Origin: Acinetobacter rongchengensis
GTDB lineage: Bacteria > Pseudomonadota > Gammaproteobacteria > Pseudomonadales > Moraxellaceae
Assembly (NCBI RefSeq): GCF_003611475.1
Contig: NZ_RAXT01000014.1
Coordinates: 1-64,000, forward strand
Direction of reading: 5' to 3'
Length of the DNA stretch: 64,000 nucleotides
The stretch's first letter is position 1. Every line of letters starts with the position of its first letter. The notes below the pieces were generated by a model. The model was not told the origin of the DNA. It did no database searches and saw only the letters and a list, made by a program, of their open reading frames with translations. This document shows positions 34,197 to 44,517 of the stretch, in pieces. A program made the translations under genes and the position numbers.

Positions 34197-36122
34197 ATGT
34201 CAAATTCACGAATTTTATCTATTGGGGGGCTGTTTGGTGTAGTTTTACTAACAGCATTGGTTTATTGGTCAGGTTTAAATGGTGGTTTTTTATTTGATGA
34301 TAAACCAAATCTTAGTGGATTAACGCATTTTGCACAATCAGGCCAATGGAATGATGCTAAACAATTTATTATTAGTGGGTTTTCAGGACCGACAGGGCGT
34401 CCAATCGCTTTAGGCACTTTTATATTTCAAGCTGAAAGTTGGCCCCATAGTGCTTATTCCTTTAAATTGGTGAATCTATTCATTCATTTAGTCTGTGGTG
34501 TATTACTTTTTTATGTAACATATCTCATATTGCGAAGTTACGGTTATGTAGAAAAAAAAGCAGTATGGATTGCACTTTTATCTAGTAGTTTTTGGTTATC
34601 ACATCCTCTTTTTGTTTCAACAACATTGTATGTCATCCAACGTATGGCGCAGCTTCCTTTATTGTTTAGTTTATTGGGAATGCTGGGATATTTTAAAGCA
34701 AGAGAGTCTATTTCAATTCGTCCGCGAATAGCGTACGTGGTTATGACAATTTCTATTGGTTGTGCGACGATTTTAGCAACTTATAGTAAAGAAAATGGTG
34801 CTTTACTTCCATTGCTAATCTTGGTGATCGAATTTTGTAACCCAACGAAAATAAATAAACCAATATGGTATTGGAGAGCTATTTGCTTGTGGTTACCATC
34901 ATTGGCTATAGCTTTGCTGCTGATGCGTGAAATTAATTTTGCAGAGAATCCTTGGCCATTTCGTAATTTTAATCAAATAGAGCGATTATGGAGTGAGGGG
35001 CGTATTCTTTGTGATTATTTGTATCGGTTATTTGTTCCACAAATAGAAGGTTATGGTCTATTCCAAGATGGTTATATTGTTTCAAGAGGGTGGTTGGAAC
35101 CCATTACAACATTAACTTCTTTTGTCTTTTTGAGTTTTTTATTTTTATCAGCTTTATGGTTGAGAAAAAAATATCCTTTATATGCACTGGCAATTTTATT
35201 TTTCTTTGCAGCACATTTGATTGAATCAACTTTTATTGGTTTAGAGTTGTATTTTGAACATCGTAATTATATTGCAGCAATTTTTTTGTTTTTACCCTTG
35301 GCATTAGGGTTATTTATTTTATCTGAAAAAGTAAATCCTAAGGTAGCGATCATTATCAGTTGTTTTATCATAACCCTATTGGCTTGGATGACATGGCAAC
35401 GTGCAACATTGTGGTCTGATACGACTAAGCTTCAAATCTATTGGGCGCAAAATAACCCACAATCTGTAAGAGCACAAAGCCGTTTTGCTGAAATCTTGCT
35501 CATGCATGGGAGAATTGATGAAGCTAATTATATCTTAGAAAATGCTATACAACGTCATCCTGATGCAGGTTTAATGATTCAGTTGTTTCAACAGAAAATA
35601 TCTATAAATCAAGGAAATATTTCGGATTTAACCGCAATCAAAAAGCAATTATTGAATCAAAAAGCAGATGGAGCCTCAGTTTGGGGGCTTAGAGGATTAG
35701 TGGGTCAAATTACTAATGATCAAAAGTTAACGCAATTATACGCATTAGAAACATCTAATTTATTAAAAGACTTAGTGGAAAGGAATCAGAACTATCGAAA
35801 TTATCCTGATTTTTATCCATTGTCTATATACTTGAGAGCTCAATTATTGATTGCATTAAACCAAGTTGACTCTGGATATGCAGAATATAAACAAGCTGCA
35901 ATAGAATATAAAAATGCTAGCTCAGCGTTAGCATTGGCAGCTGACTTGGGTAATAAAGGGTATAGACTTCTGGCCTTGAAATTGATTGCAGAAATTGAAC
36001 TTATGTATAAAGTACAATTAGAAAATGATGTCGGTTTACAAAAGATCAAAAATACAATGAAGCGTGACTTGCAAGTAGATAGTCACTTTGATTCTATGCA
36101 TAAGGACGAGCCTGATGAATAG
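34197..36122 (+). CDS. GT-C membrane glycosyltransferase with C-terminal TPR-like part, candidate pilin glycosyltransferase
   Basis: The 641 residues have about ten hydrophobic helices (residues 8-400) and a soluble helical tail (about 405-640) with TPR-like repeats (SRFAEILLMHGRIDEANYILENAIQRHPDA). The N-terminal loop LNGGFLFDDKPNL (DD at 34-35) fits the acidic catalytic loop of GT-C enzymes. KLVNLFIHLVCGVLLFY, LSHPLFVSTTLYVIQRMAQL and YSKENGALLPLL recall TMTC-type O-mannosyltransferases. GT-C enzymes use polyprenyl-phosphate sugars and act outside the cytoplasm. Directly after pilA, it is the best candidate to modify pilin, as TfpW-type (or Moraxellaceae TfpM-type) enzymes do; this is inference. 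It overlaps the next gene by 8 bases. Confidence 0.7.
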   Translation: MSNSRILSIGGLFGVVLLTALVYWSGLNGGFLFDDKPNLSGLTHFAQSGQWNDAKQFIISGFSGPTGRPIALGTFIFQAESWPHSAYSFKLVNLFIHLVCGVLLFYVTYLILRSYGYVEKKAVWIALLSSSFWLSHPLFVSTTLYVIQRMAQLPLLFSLLGMLGYFKARESISIRPRIAYVVMTISIGCATILATYSKENGALLPLLILVIEFCNPTKINKPIWYWRAICLWLPSLAIALLLMREINFAENPWPFRNFNQIERLWSEGRILCDYLYRLFVPQIEGYGLFQDGYIVSRGWLEPITTLTSFVFLSFLFLSALWLRKKYPLYALAILFFFAAHLIESTFIGLELYFEHRNYIAAIFLFLPLALGLFILSEKVNPKVAIIISCFIITLLAWMTWQRATLWSDTTKLQIYWAQNNPQSVRAQSRFAEILLMHGRIDEANYILENAIQRHPDAGLMIQLFQQKISINQGNISDLTAIKKQLLNQKADGASVWGLRGLVGQITNDQKLTQLYALETSNLLKDLVERNQNYRNYPDFYPLSIYLRAQLLIALNQVDSGYAEYKQAAIEYKNASSALALAADLGNKGYRLLALKLIAEIELMYKVQLENDVGLQKIKNTMKRDLQVDSHFDSMHKDEPDE

Positions 36123-36981
36123 TACGGAAATGAAATATAGTGTAGTCCTTCCAGCAAAAAATGAAGCAGGCGCAATTAAAGAAACCATTCATAAAATTAG
36201 GCAGTTAGATTTTATTTATGAAATTATTGTTGTTAATGATGGTTCAACAGATGATACGCAGAAGATTGCTGAACAAGCAGGAGCTATAGTTATTTCACAT
36301 CCTTACTCAAAGGGTAATGGTGCTGCAATTAAAACTGGGGCGAGAAATGCTTTAGGTGATGTAATTATTTTTATGGATGCCGATGGACAGCATGACCCTG
36401 ATGATATTTCAAGGCTCATAGCAAAAATTGAAGAGGGCTATGATCTTGTTGTCGGGGCAAGACAGAAAGGTTCACAAGCAAGCGTGGGTCGTGGTGTTGC
36501 AAATAGTTTATATAATAATTTGGCAACTTACATGTCAGACCATAAAGTTGAAGATTTGACTTCTGGTTTTAGAGCGGTGCGAGCTGAAAAGTTTAAAGAA
36601 TTTATTTACTTATTACCTAATGGTTTTTCGTACCCAACAACAAGTACGATGGCTTTTTTTCGAGCAGGATATTCGGTTGCTTATATTCCAATTCATGCAG
36701 CAAAACGTATAGGTAAAAGTCATATTCATCCAATTAAAGATAGCGTACGTTTTTTTCTCATTATTTTTAAAATCGCAACATTGTATTCTCCTTTAAAGAT
36801 GTTTTTGCCATTTGCGGTAGCGTTATTTATATTGGCAACAGCTTGGTATGGTTATACATTGTATGAATATAGTCGCTTTACCAATATGAGTGCTTTACTT
36901 TACACTGGAAGCATCATGATATTTTTAATGGGGTTGATTTCAGAGCAAATTACAGCATTGATGTATAAAAAAGATGAGTGA
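36115..36981 (+). CDS. Polyprenyl-phosphate-type GT2 glycosyltransferase (DPM1/GtrB-like)
   Basis: The 289 residues have a GT-A catalytic domain (VVLPAKNEAGAIKETIHKI, IIVVNDGSTDDTQKIAEQAGA, GNGAAIKTGARNALGDVIIFMDADGQHDPDDI) with DAD as metal-binding DXD motif, and DLTSGFRAVRAEKFKEF. Two C-terminal membrane helices follow (about 219-239 and 253-279), the layout of dolichol/undecaprenyl-phosphate mannosyl- or glucosyltransferases. It probably loads a single sugar on undecaprenyl phosphate for the GT-C enzyme just upstream. The ATG at 36115 lies eight bases after AAGGA and overlaps the upstream gene. The donor is unknown; GDP-mannose could come from the manC gene of this cluster. Confidence 0.82.
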   Translation: MNSTEMKYSVVLPAKNEAGAIKETIHKIRQLDFIYEIIVVNDGSTDDTQKIAEQAGAIVISHPYSKGNGAAIKTGARNALGDVIIFMDADGQHDPDDISRLIAKIEEGYDLVVGARQKGSQASVGRGVANSLYNNLATYMSDHKVEDLTSGFRAVRAEKFKEFIYLLPNGFSYPTTSTMAFFRAGYSVAYIPIHAAKRIGKSHIHPIKDSVRFFLIIFKIATLYSPLKMFLPFAVALFILATAWYGYTLYEYSRFTNMSALLYTGSIMIFLMGLISEQITALMYKKDE

Positions 36982-38723
36982 GTTTTGTTTTGAATAATAC
37001 ATTGTCAAATATTTGGAAAATGCTAACACCACTTGATAAGCGTAAATTGGGTATAGTTACTGTACTTGTAATATTTATGACGATTATTGAGTCTTTAGGT
37101 GTAGTTTCAATTATGCCTTTTTTGTCAGTGTTGGCAAATCCTGAAAGTGCTCAACAAAATTTTTTATTAAAAAAAATATATATTTTATTGAGTGCTGAGA
37201 ATACCAATCAATTCATTGTTTACTTGGGAAGTGTTTCACTTGTAATAGTCGTTTTCTCAGCATGTTTGAAAATTATTACACAATATAGTCTGAATCGTTT
37301 TTCAAGCTTACAGCGGCACTATTTTGCAAGTCGGTTACTCGATATTTATTTAAAACAAAATTATAGTTTTTTTATCCAACGTAATAGCGCAGATTTGACA
37401 AAAATTTTGTTGAATGATGTAGATCAAGTTGTTTGGGGCATACTTAAGCCATTACTGACAATTTTATCTTATGGATTGATAGTCCTTGCGATGATTGTTT
37501 TACTTATTTTTTATGATCCACTTATGGCATTTACAACTGCAGGCGTCATCATTACTTTTTATACAGTGATGTTTTTAGTTGTAAAAAAGTTTATGAAGAA
37601 AATAAGTCAAGAGTTCTCAAAAGCTAACCAAGAGCGATATCAAAGTTGTCAGGAAGTCTTTGGTGGTATCAAAGATGTGATGATTAATCATGCGCATGAT
37701 TATTATTATGATAGGTTTGACCGTAATTCAAGAATATATGCAAGACATTATGCGTCACAGGAATCTTTAGGACAAATTCCGCTTCATATAATTGAAACTA
37801 TAGGTTATGGTTGTTTAATTCTTTTAGCTATTTTTTTAGTTTTACAAGATCATAGTGTAGGAGTCATCCTACCAGTAATTGGGCTATATGGTGTAGCAGC
37901 CTATAGAATGTTACCTGCTGCACAAAATATTTATCGTGCAATAACAACATATAAGTTTTCTGAGCATATACTGAATGGCGTCGTTCAAGAGTTTGAGCTA
38001 AATGAAATTAAAAATGGTCAAAAAGTTAAAGGTGATATAATCAATTTTGATCACCAAATAGAATTGATTGATGTAAGTTTTGCATACCCTAACCACCCAG
38101 AGAAACAAATTTTAAATCATATTAATATTAAAATAGAAAAAAATGCCAGTTTGGGGGTTACAGGGAAAAGTGGCTCTGGAAAAAGTACATTAATGGACAT
38201 TATGCTAGGGCTATTGCAACCGACATCTGGAATATTAAAGATTGATGGTAGAGAGATAAATGAACGGAATGTTCAAAGTTGGCAAAGTTTAGTGAGCTAT
38301 GTTCCTCAATTTATATATTTAGCTGATATGAGTGTGGCTGAAAATATTGCTTTTGGTACTCCAAAAGAACAAATTGATTTTCATCTTGTACAAAATGCAG
38401 CGAAGCTAGCACAAATCGATGAATTTATTACTCAAAATTTAAAAGATGGTTACAATACCGTAATTGGCGAGCGTGGTATCTTATTGTCTGGTGGACAGAG
38501 ACAACGTTTGGGGATTGCGCGTGCATTATATAAGCAACCACAAATTATTTTCATGGATGAGGCGACAAGTGCCTTAGATACGGAAACAGAAAAAGCGGTA
38601 AATGAAGCAATTCAAAGTCTAAATGGAAAAATGACAATAGTAATCATTGCGCATAGGGAAAGTGCTGTTGCAAATTGTTCTAATATTCTAAGTATTGGTT
38701 TTGGAGATTTATATGGTAAATGA
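36978..38723 (+). CDS. ABC transporter, PglK-like lipid-linked glycan flippase
   Basis: The 581 residues fuse six membrane helices (about 20-310) to an ABC ATPase domain: Walker A TGKSGSGKST, Q-loop VPQFIY, signature LLSGGQRQR, Walker B QIIFMDEATSALD and the H-loop histidine in IIAHRE. The layout and length match Campylobacter PglK, which flips lipid-linked oligosaccharide across the inner membrane. The linker phrase FFIQRNSADLTKILLNDV fits that group. The start is GTG at 36978, overlapping the previous stop (GTGA); TTG at 36990 is an alternative. In a cluster without Wzx it is the probable flippase. It overlaps the next gene by 11 bases. Confidence 0.85.
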   Translation: MSFVLNNTLSNIWKMLTPLDKRKLGIVTVLVIFMTIIESLGVVSIMPFLSVLANPESAQQNFLLKKIYILLSAENTNQFIVYLGSVSLVIVVFSACLKIITQYSLNRFSSLQRHYFASRLLDIYLKQNYSFFIQRNSADLTKILLNDVDQVVWGILKPLLTILSYGLIVLAMIVLLIFYDPLMAFTTAGVIITFYTVMFLVVKKFMKKISQEFSKANQERYQSCQEVFGGIKDVMINHAHDYYYDRFDRNSRIYARHYASQESLGQIPLHIIETIGYGCLILLAIFLVLQDHSVGVILPVIGLYGVAAYRMLPAAQNIYRAITTYKFSEHILNGVVQEFELNEIKNGQKVKGDIINFDHQIELIDVSFAYPNHPEKQILNHINIKIEKNASLGVTGKSGSGKSTLMDIMLGLLQPTSGILKIDGREINERNVQSWQSLVSYVPQFIYLADMSVAENIAFGTPKEQIDFHLVQNAAKLAQIDEFITQNLKDGYNTVIGERGILLSGGQRQRLGIARALYKQPQIIFMDEATSALDTETEKAVNEAIQSLNGKMTIVIIAHRESAVANCSNILSIGFGDLYGK

Positions 38724-39375
38724 TAAGCCAGTTTTTATATTCCGATTATTTAGAGCATTTACGCCACCAATTATTTTTAATTTCATAATGAAATTTGCGG
38801 CTAAGAGTCAATCATCACTTTTTGATGGGGAGCAAAATGCTTTATTATTTAAAAAATATATTCAGGACTGTAAAGTGTATGGTGAGTATGGATGTGGTTT
38901 AAGTACAAATTATGTTTTAAAAAATACAAACTGTTTTGTAATTTCTATCGATTCTTCAAGTGAATGGGTTGATTTGGTTGAAAAAAGAGCAAATTTTTCT
39001 AAAAAACTAGATATAAATTACATAGATGTAGGTGTTGTTGGTGATTGGGGAAGACCAATAGATTATAAAAAAAGAGAGAATTTTAAAGATTATACAGATC
39101 AACTATGGGGGAAAAATTTAAAACCTGATTTAGTTTTAATTGATGGTAGGTTTCGAGTCGCTTGTTTTTTAACGTGTCTATTAAAAGCACCAATAGGTAC
39201 AGTAATTATATTTGACGATTATATAAATAGACCTCAATATCATATTGTTGAAAGCTTTGCTTGTTTGACAGAATTTAGTGGTAGACAGGCTGTTTTTATT
39301 AAACAGGCTTTAACACAAGATCAGGTCATTGGAATTCATGATATGCTTGAGAAATTTCGTTATGTTATGGATTGA
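38713..39375 (+). CDS. SAM-dependent methyltransferase-like protein
   Basis: The 220 residues look like a Rossmann-fold class I methyltransferase. CKVYGEYGCGLSTNYVL is motif I, VISIDSSSEWVDLVEKRA motif II and LKPDLVLIDGRFRVACFLTCLLKAPIGTVIIFDDY the central strands with a DGRFR loop. Similar proteins occur in polysaccharide clusters, where they methylate sugars. The exact acceptor is unknown. ATG at 38713 lies six bases after GGAG and inside the end of the ABC gene; the longer frame from 38695 is unlikely. It lacks a signal peptide. Confidence 0.68.
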   Translation: MVNDKPVFIFRLFRAFTPPIIFNFIMKFAAKSQSSLFDGEQNALLFKKYIQDCKVYGEYGCGLSTNYVLKNTNCFVISIDSSSEWVDLVEKRANFSKKLDINYIDVGVVGDWGRPIDYKKRENFKDYTDQLWGKNLKPDLVLIDGRFRVACFLTCLLKAPIGTVIIFDDYINRPQYHIVESFACLTEFSGRQAVFIKQALTQDQVIGIHDMLEKFRYVMD

Positions 39376-39381
39376 GGCGTT

Positions 39382-40314
39382 ATGGTTAATATTGATGAAT
39401 TAGCTCCAATAGCGCTGTTTGTATATAATCGTCCAGAGCATACTAAGCGAACTATTGATGCTTTAAAAAATAATACATTAGCAAATCAAAGTGAGTTATT
39501 TATTTTTAGTGATTGGGCAAAAAATGATGAAAATATTAAAGATGTAGAAACAGTTAGAGAATATCTTAAAACTATTACAGGATTTAAGAAAATTACAATT
39601 ATTGAGAGAGAATATAATTGGGGACTAGCTCAATCAATTATTGATGGTGTAACAAATATTATAAACAAATATAATAAGATCATAGTCGTTGAGGATGATT
39701 TACTGACTAGCCCTTATTTTTTATATTTTATGAATGATGCATTATCTTTTTATAAAGATAAAGCCAAAGTTTGGCATATAAGTGGTTGGAATTATCCAAT
39801 AGATTCAGCCGAATTAGGTGAGTTCTTTTTTTGGAATACTATGAATTGTTGGGGATGGGCAACATGGAAAAGCAGATGGGAAAACTTCGAAAAGAACCCT
39901 GAGCGCCTTATTAAAGAGTGGTCTGAGGTGCAAATTAAACAATTTGATTTGGATAATTCGGGTATATTCTGGAGCCAAATACTTGCTAACATGGAAGGGA
40001 AAATAGATACGTGGGCTATTTTCTGGTATGCAACAATATTTGAACATAACGGATTATGCCTAAATCCTACGCAAACATTTGTAAAAAATTTTGGGCATGA
40101 TGGTACAGGCACTAATTGCACAAAAGAAAATACTTATTTAGAAGGTGAGCTTAATTTGAAGAGAATAAATATAAGGTCGAATGAAATTTTTAGTTCGAAA
40201 GAAGCAACTGCATTAATTCGAAACTATTATAATAATACTATTTCAAGGGATGTCCTGAGAAATCTAATCAAAAAAATTAGAATATCTATAGGTAGAAAAT
40301 TAGGTAGAAAATAA
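39382..40314 (+). CDS. GT2-like glycosyltransferase (GNT-I-like)
   Basis: The 310-residue protein begins APIALFVYNRPEHTKRTIDALKNN and continues FIFSDWAKNDENIKDVETVREYLKTI, typical of a sub-family of GT-A enzymes distantly like N-acetylglucosaminyltransferase I. KIIVVEDDLLTSPYFLYFMNDAL holds the acidic EDD metal site, and NTMNCWGWATWKSRWENF is a family motif. There is no membrane helix, so it acts in the cytoplasm on a lipid-linked or nucleotide-sugar intermediate. The coding sequence is strongly AT-rich compared with housekeeping genes, a sign of transfer. Confidence 0.78.
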   Translation: MVNIDELAPIALFVYNRPEHTKRTIDALKNNTLANQSELFIFSDWAKNDENIKDVETVREYLKTITGFKKITIIEREYNWGLAQSIIDGVTNIINKYNKIIVVEDDLLTSPYFLYFMNDALSFYKDKAKVWHISGWNYPIDSAELGEFFFWNTMNCWGWATWKSRWENFEKNPERLIKEWSEVQIKQFDLDNSGIFWSQILANMEGKIDTWAIFWYATIFEHNGLCLNPTQTFVKNFGHDGTGTNCTKENTYLEGELNLKRINIRSNEIFSSKEATALIRNYYNNTISRDVLRNLIKKIRISIGRKLGRK

Positions 40315-40356
40315 AATAGTAAATATAGAGTTTATATTTCCATTAGTGAGTTTATA

Positions 40357-41181
40357 ATGAATATTGATTTCCAAAATAGTGGTTTGAATCCATATGAAGC
40401 TGAAGAGATTGGTAAATTATTATCTAGACAAAAAGATGGACTTAATGATTTAGAGCAAATGTGGTATTTAATGGATTTAATATGGGATGACATGAGGTGT
40501 GATAATAAAGAGTTAAATTGGGAATATATAACCGCTTTTTATTCACATCCTGTATGGTTATTGAATGGACTTTTCATTGAACAAGATCCAATATCTATGG
40601 AACATAGGCATAGTATTGGTAATTGGATGATTATGCAAGAATTTGTTGATATTGTAGATTATGGAGGAGGGTTTTGTACCTTGGCTCGTTTAGTTGCAAT
40701 AAAAGATGCCAAAATAAATGTAGATGTCTATGAGCCGTATCCGAGTGAATTTGGTTTAAAAAGAATAGCTGAATTTGATAATATTAAATTTATACAAAAT
40801 TTAATTAAAAAATATGATTGTTTAGTTTCTACAGATGTTTTAGAACATGTCCCTGATCCGCTAAAAGTTTTTTCGGAGATGGTTGGTAGTGTAAAAGAAG
40901 GTGGCTATTTAGTAATAGCCAATGCTTTTTTTCCTATGATCAAATGCCATTTACCTCGAACTTTTCATTTAAGATATTCTTTCCCTTTTTTTGCAAAACT
41001 TATAGGATTGAAAAAAATAGGGTTATTAGATGGAAGTCATGCAACAATTTACCAAAAGATTAAAACTGTTCAGCCCAATTGGTATACGATTCGTTTATTT
41101 GAATTGATATCTAAATTAGTATTTCCCTTTCTAGAAATATTAAAGAAAAGCCTAAATTTTTTTAAAAGAATTAGTAGATGA
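40357..41181 (+). CDS. Class I SAM-dependent methyltransferase
   Basis: The 274 residues carry FVDIVDYGGGFCTLARLVAI (motif I, with GGG), VDVYEPYPSEFG (acidic residue of motif II) and YDCLVSTDVLEHVPDPLKVFSEMVGSVKEGGYLVIANAFFP (post-motifs II and III). This is the usual plan of small-molecule or sugar methyltransferases. Long N-terminal (about 95 residues) and C-terminal extensions are less usual. It overlaps the next gene by four bases (ATGA). In this cluster it probably methylates a sugar of the glycan; this is inference. Confidence 0.78.
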   Translation: MNIDFQNSGLNPYEAEEIGKLLSRQKDGLNDLEQMWYLMDLIWDDMRCDNKELNWEYITAFYSHPVWLLNGLFIEQDPISMEHRHSIGNWMIMQEFVDIVDYGGGFCTLARLVAIKDAKINVDVYEPYPSEFGLKRIAEFDNIKFIQNLIKKYDCLVSTDVLEHVPDPLKVFSEMVGSVKEGGYLVIANAFFPMIKCHLPRTFHLRYSFPFFAKLIGLKKIGLLDGSHATIYQKIKTVQPNWYTIRLFELISKLVFPFLEILKKSLNFFKRISR

Positions 41182-42416
41182 AAATTGTACATTTTAATAA
41201 ATCTGATCTTCATGGCGGTGCTGCTCGCGCAGCTTATCGTATTCATCACGCATTACGTATGGTTGATATAAATTCAACAATGCAAGTTGATAATGCTGTC
41301 TCAGAGGATTGGACTGTGGAAACATCTAAAAGTTTAATTTATGATTTAATTAAAAAAATACACAGACTGATATCAAAAATGATAAATCAATTATTAAGAA
41401 CAAAGAACCTTATTCTTCATTCACCTGCAATTTTTTCATCAGGGAGAGATAGGGAAATTAATAATAGTAATGCTGATATTGTACATTTACATTGGATACA
41501 AGGTGAAATGCTTTCAATTAAGGAAATTGGAAAGATAACCAAACCAATAGTTTGGACATTACATGATATGTGGGCATTCTGTGGTGCTGAGCACTATACC
41601 GAAGATAATCGCTATAAAGATGGGTATGTAAAATGTAATCGACCTAATAATGAGGAAGGTTTTGATTTAAATCGTTGGACTTGGAATAGGAAGTGTAAGT
41701 TTTGGAAAAGACCAATTCATATTGTTACTCCTAGCCATTGGTTAGCTGATTGTGTGAAATCAAGTTATTTAATGAAAGGCTGGTCAGTTACTGTTATTCC
41801 TAATGCGATTGATACAGATCAGTGGAAGTTTATAAACAAAGGTTACGCTCGTTCAATATTGACATTACCAGAAAATAAAAAATTGTTGCTATTTGGTGCT
41901 ATGGGAGGATGGAGTGATTTAAGAAAGGGCTTTGACTTATTATTATTGGCTTTGCAAGTATTAAAAGAACAAGTTGATGAAATTGAATTGGTTGTTTTTG
42001 GACAGCTTGAACCAAAGGAACCAATTAATTTAGGCTTTCCAATTCATTATATGGGGCATTTATATGATGATGTGAGTTTAAATTTACTATATAGTGCGGC
42101 AGATATTATGTTGATTCCTTCGAGACAAGACAATTTGCCTAATACAGGTGTTGAGTCACTAGCTAGTGGGACTCCTATAGTTGCTTTTGATACTTGTGGA
42201 CTGTCAGATATTGTAAAGCATTGTAAAACAGGCTATTTAGCTGAAGCATTCGATATAAATGATTTTGCTAAAGGAATAGCGTGGATTTTAGAAAATGATC
42301 AACGGTATGAAATTTTATCTAATAATTCACGACAATTTGCTGTTAATAATTTTTCTTATTCTGTTGTTGCAGAAAAATATCGAGCTTTATATGAAAAAGT
42401 TATGGAGCCGCAATGA
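41178..42416 (+). CDS. GT4 glycosyltransferase (WcaC-like)
   Basis: The 412 residues fit the GT-B fold: N-terminal [27 protein letters not shown] (glycine-rich acceptor loop), a middle section with the sequence [15 protein letters not shown], and C-terminal [66 protein letters not shown] (the E-x7-E-type motif of GT4). The start and the HDMWAFCG signature resemble colanic acid WcaC and other fucosyl/mannosyl-cluster enzymes. Its stop overlaps the gmd ATG by four bases, tying it to GDP-fucose production. Confidence 0.85.
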   Translation: MKIVHFNKSDLHGGAARAAYRIHHALRMVDINSTMQVDNAVSEDWTVETSKSLIYDLIKKIHRLISKMINQLLRTKNLILHSPAIFSSGRDREINNSNADIVHLHWIQGEMLSIKEIGKITKPIVWTLHDMWAFCGAEHYTEDNRYKDGYVKCNRPNNEEGFDLNRWTWNRKCKFWKRPIHIVTPSHWLADCVKSSYLMKGWSVTVIPNAIDTDQWKFINKGYARSILTLPENKKLLLFGAMGGWSDLRKGFDLLLLALQVLKEQVDEIELVVFGQLEPKEPINLGFPIHYMGHLYDDVSLNLLYSAADIMLIPSRQDNLPNTGVESLASGTPIVAFDTCGLSDIVKHCKTGYLAEAFDINDFAKGIAWILENDQRYEILSNNSRQFAVNNFSYSVVAEKYRALYEKVMEPQ

Positions 42417-43531
42417 AAAAAGCACTCGTCACAGGAATTACAGGGCAGGATGGTTCATATTTAGCAGAATTTTTGTTGGAAAAAGGTTATGAAGTTCATG
42501 GGATTAAGCGTCGTGCTTCAAACTTTAATACCCAACGGATTGATCATATTTATCAAGATCCACACGTAAATCATCAGCGTTTAGTACTTCATTATGGTGA
42601 TCTCACAGATTCATCAAATTTAACTCGTATTATCAATGAAGTACAACCAAATGAAATTTATAATTTGGCTGCGCAATCGCATGTGGCAGTTAGTTTTGAG
42701 TCCCCTGAATATACCGCAGACGTCGATGCTTTAGGAACTTTACGATTATTGGAAGCTATTCGTTTTTTAGGTTTAGAGAAGAAAACTAAGTTTTATCAAG
42801 CATCGACGTCGGAACTCTATGGCTTAGTGCAAGAGACTCCTCAGAAAGAAACTACTCCTTTTTATCCTCGTTCTCCTTATGCTGTGGCTAAACTCTATGC
42901 CTATTGGATTACAATCAATTATCGTGAAGCTTATGGTATGTTTGCTTGTAATGGAATTTTGTTCAACCACGAGTCTCCAAGACGTGGAGAAACCTTTGTA
43001 ACACGAAAAATTACTCGATCATTTGCTAATATGGCAGTGGGACTAGAAGAGTGTTTATATTTAGGCAATATGGATGCATTACGAGATTGGGGGCATGCAA
43101 AAGACTATGTACAAATGCAATGGATGATGTTGCAACAAGAACATCCTCAAGATTATGTGATTGCAACCGGTGAGCAATATAGTGTTCGCCAGTTTGTAGA
43201 GTGGTCTGCTGAGGAGCTAGGTATTCATTTGCGTTTTGAAGGTTTTGGAGTCAATGAAATTGGAGTTATTGAGTCACTTAGTTCTGAAAGCTGTCCAGCA
43301 TTAAAGGTAGGGCAAATTGTTGTGCGTGTTGACCCAAGATATTTTAGACCTACTGAAGTTGAAACTTTATTGGGTGATGCATCAAAAGCAGAACGTGAGT
43401 TGGGATGGAAAGCCCAAATAAGTGTAAAAGAATTATGTGCTGAAATGGTTCAACATGATTTAAAGCTTGCTCAAAAAAATGCATTATTAAAAGAACATGG
43501 TTATACCCTTGATGTTCATTTGGAAAAGTAA
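42413..43531 (+). CDS. gmd: GDP-mannose 4,6-dehydratase
   Basis: Gmd converts GDP-D-mannose to GDP-4-dehydro-6-deoxy-D-mannose, the first step to GDP-L-fucose and related sugars. The 372 residues carry the NAD(P)-binding motif [19 protein letters not shown], the [18 protein letters not shown] segment and [26 protein letters not shown] with catalytic Tyr and Lys of the short-chain dehydrogenase type. [18 protein letters not shown] and [19 protein letters not shown] are family signatures. It precedes fcl by three bases. Codon use appears less extreme than in the upstream AT-rich genes. Confidence 0.97.
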   Translation: MKKALVTGITGQDGSYLAEFLLEKGYEVHGIKRRASNFNTQRIDHIYQDPHVNHQRLVLHYGDLTDSSNLTRIINEVQPNEIYNLAAQSHVAVSFESPEYTADVDALGTLRLLEAIRFLGLEKKTKFYQASTSELYGLVQETPQKETTPFYPRSPYAVAKLYAYWITINYREAYGMFACNGILFNHESPRRGETFVTRKITRSFANMAVGLEECLYLGNMDALRDWGHAKDYVQMQWMMLQQEHPQDYVIATGEQYSVRQFVEWSAEELGIHLRFEGFGVNEIGVIESLSSESCPALKVGQIVVRVDPRYFRPTEVETLLGDASKAERELGWKAQISVKELCAEMVQHDLKLAQKNALLKEHGYTLDVHLEK

Positions 43532-43534
43532 AAT

Positions 43535-44503
43535 ATGAGTTCACAGCGTATTTTTGTTGCAGGACATCATGGAATGGTAGGTTCAGCAATTGTTAAACAG
43601 CTTGCACAAAATTCAGATTGTGAAATTTTAACTGCATCTAAGCAAGAGCTAGATTTGAGTGATCAGCTTGCTGTTAATCATTTTTTTAAGCAGAACCAAA
43701 TTGATCAAATTTACTTAGCCGCTGCAAAAGTAGGAGGGATTGGAGCAAATTCACAATTCCCTGCTGACTTTATTTATAAAAATTTAATGATTCAGAATAA
43801 TGTAATTCATGCTGCTCATGTGAATGATGTGCAAAAATTACTATTTCTCGGATCTTCGTGCATTTATCCTAAGTTTGCTCAGCAACCTATTGCCGAAACT
43901 GAATTGCTGACTGGCTATTTAGAACCATCAAATGAGCCCTATGCTATTGCAAAGATAGCGGGCATAAAAATGTGTGAAAGTTATAACCGCCAATATGGTC
44001 GTGATTATAGAAGTGTAATGCCAACAAACTTATACGGGGTGAATGATAATTTTCATCCAGTGAATAGTCATGTCGTTCCAGCATTGATACGTCGTATACA
44101 TGAAGCAAAGCAGAATCATTATAATTCAGTCGTCATTTGGGGAACAGGGCACCCATTACGTGAATTCTTATATGTAGATGATATGGCAGCTGCCTGTGTA
44201 TATCTACAGAATTTGAATTTAGAAAGTTATGAACAATGTGTCAGTCCAATGATGTCTCATATTAATATTGGGACCAACGAGGAAGTCTCTATTTCACAAT
44301 TAGCAAGCGTAATCAAAGAGATTGTTGGTTATACTGGACAGCTTATTTTTGATGGAACTCAACCTGATGGAACACCTCGTAAACTCCTAAATAGTCAGAA
44401 AATAAATAATTTAGGTTGGAAATCAAAAATTGGGCTAAAACAAGGAATAAAAATCACGTATGATTGGTTTCTAGAAAATGAAAATCAATTAAGACAAGTC
44501 TAA
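43535..44503 (+). CDS. fcl: GDP-L-fucose synthase
   Basis: Fcl (WcaG) epimerises and reduces the Gmd product to GDP-L-fucose. The 322 residues have [17 protein letters not shown] (Rossmann loop), [53 protein letters not shown] and the active-site motif [17 protein letters not shown] (Tyr and Lys). [14 protein letters not shown] and [16 protein letters not shown] are typical of this enzyme. The gene order gmd-fcl-manC makes a complete path from mannose-1-phosphate to GDP-L-fucose. Confidence 0.96.
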   Translation: MSSQRIFVAGHHGMVGSAIVKQLAQNSDCEILTASKQELDLSDQLAVNHFFKQNQIDQIYLAAAKVGGIGANSQFPADFIYKNLMIQNNVIHAAHVNDVQKLLFLGSSCIYPKFAQQPIAETELLTGYLEPSNEPYAIAKIAGIKMCESYNRQYGRDYRSVMPTNLYGVNDNFHPVNSHVVPALIRRIHEAKQNHYNSVVIWGTGHPLREFLYVDDMAAACVYLQNLNLESYEQCVSPMMSHINIGTNEEVSISQLASVIKEIVGYTGQLIFDGTQPDGTPRKLLNSQKINNLGWKSKIGLKQGIKITYDWFLENENQLRQV

Positions 44504-44517
44504 TTTGGGGAAAATGG

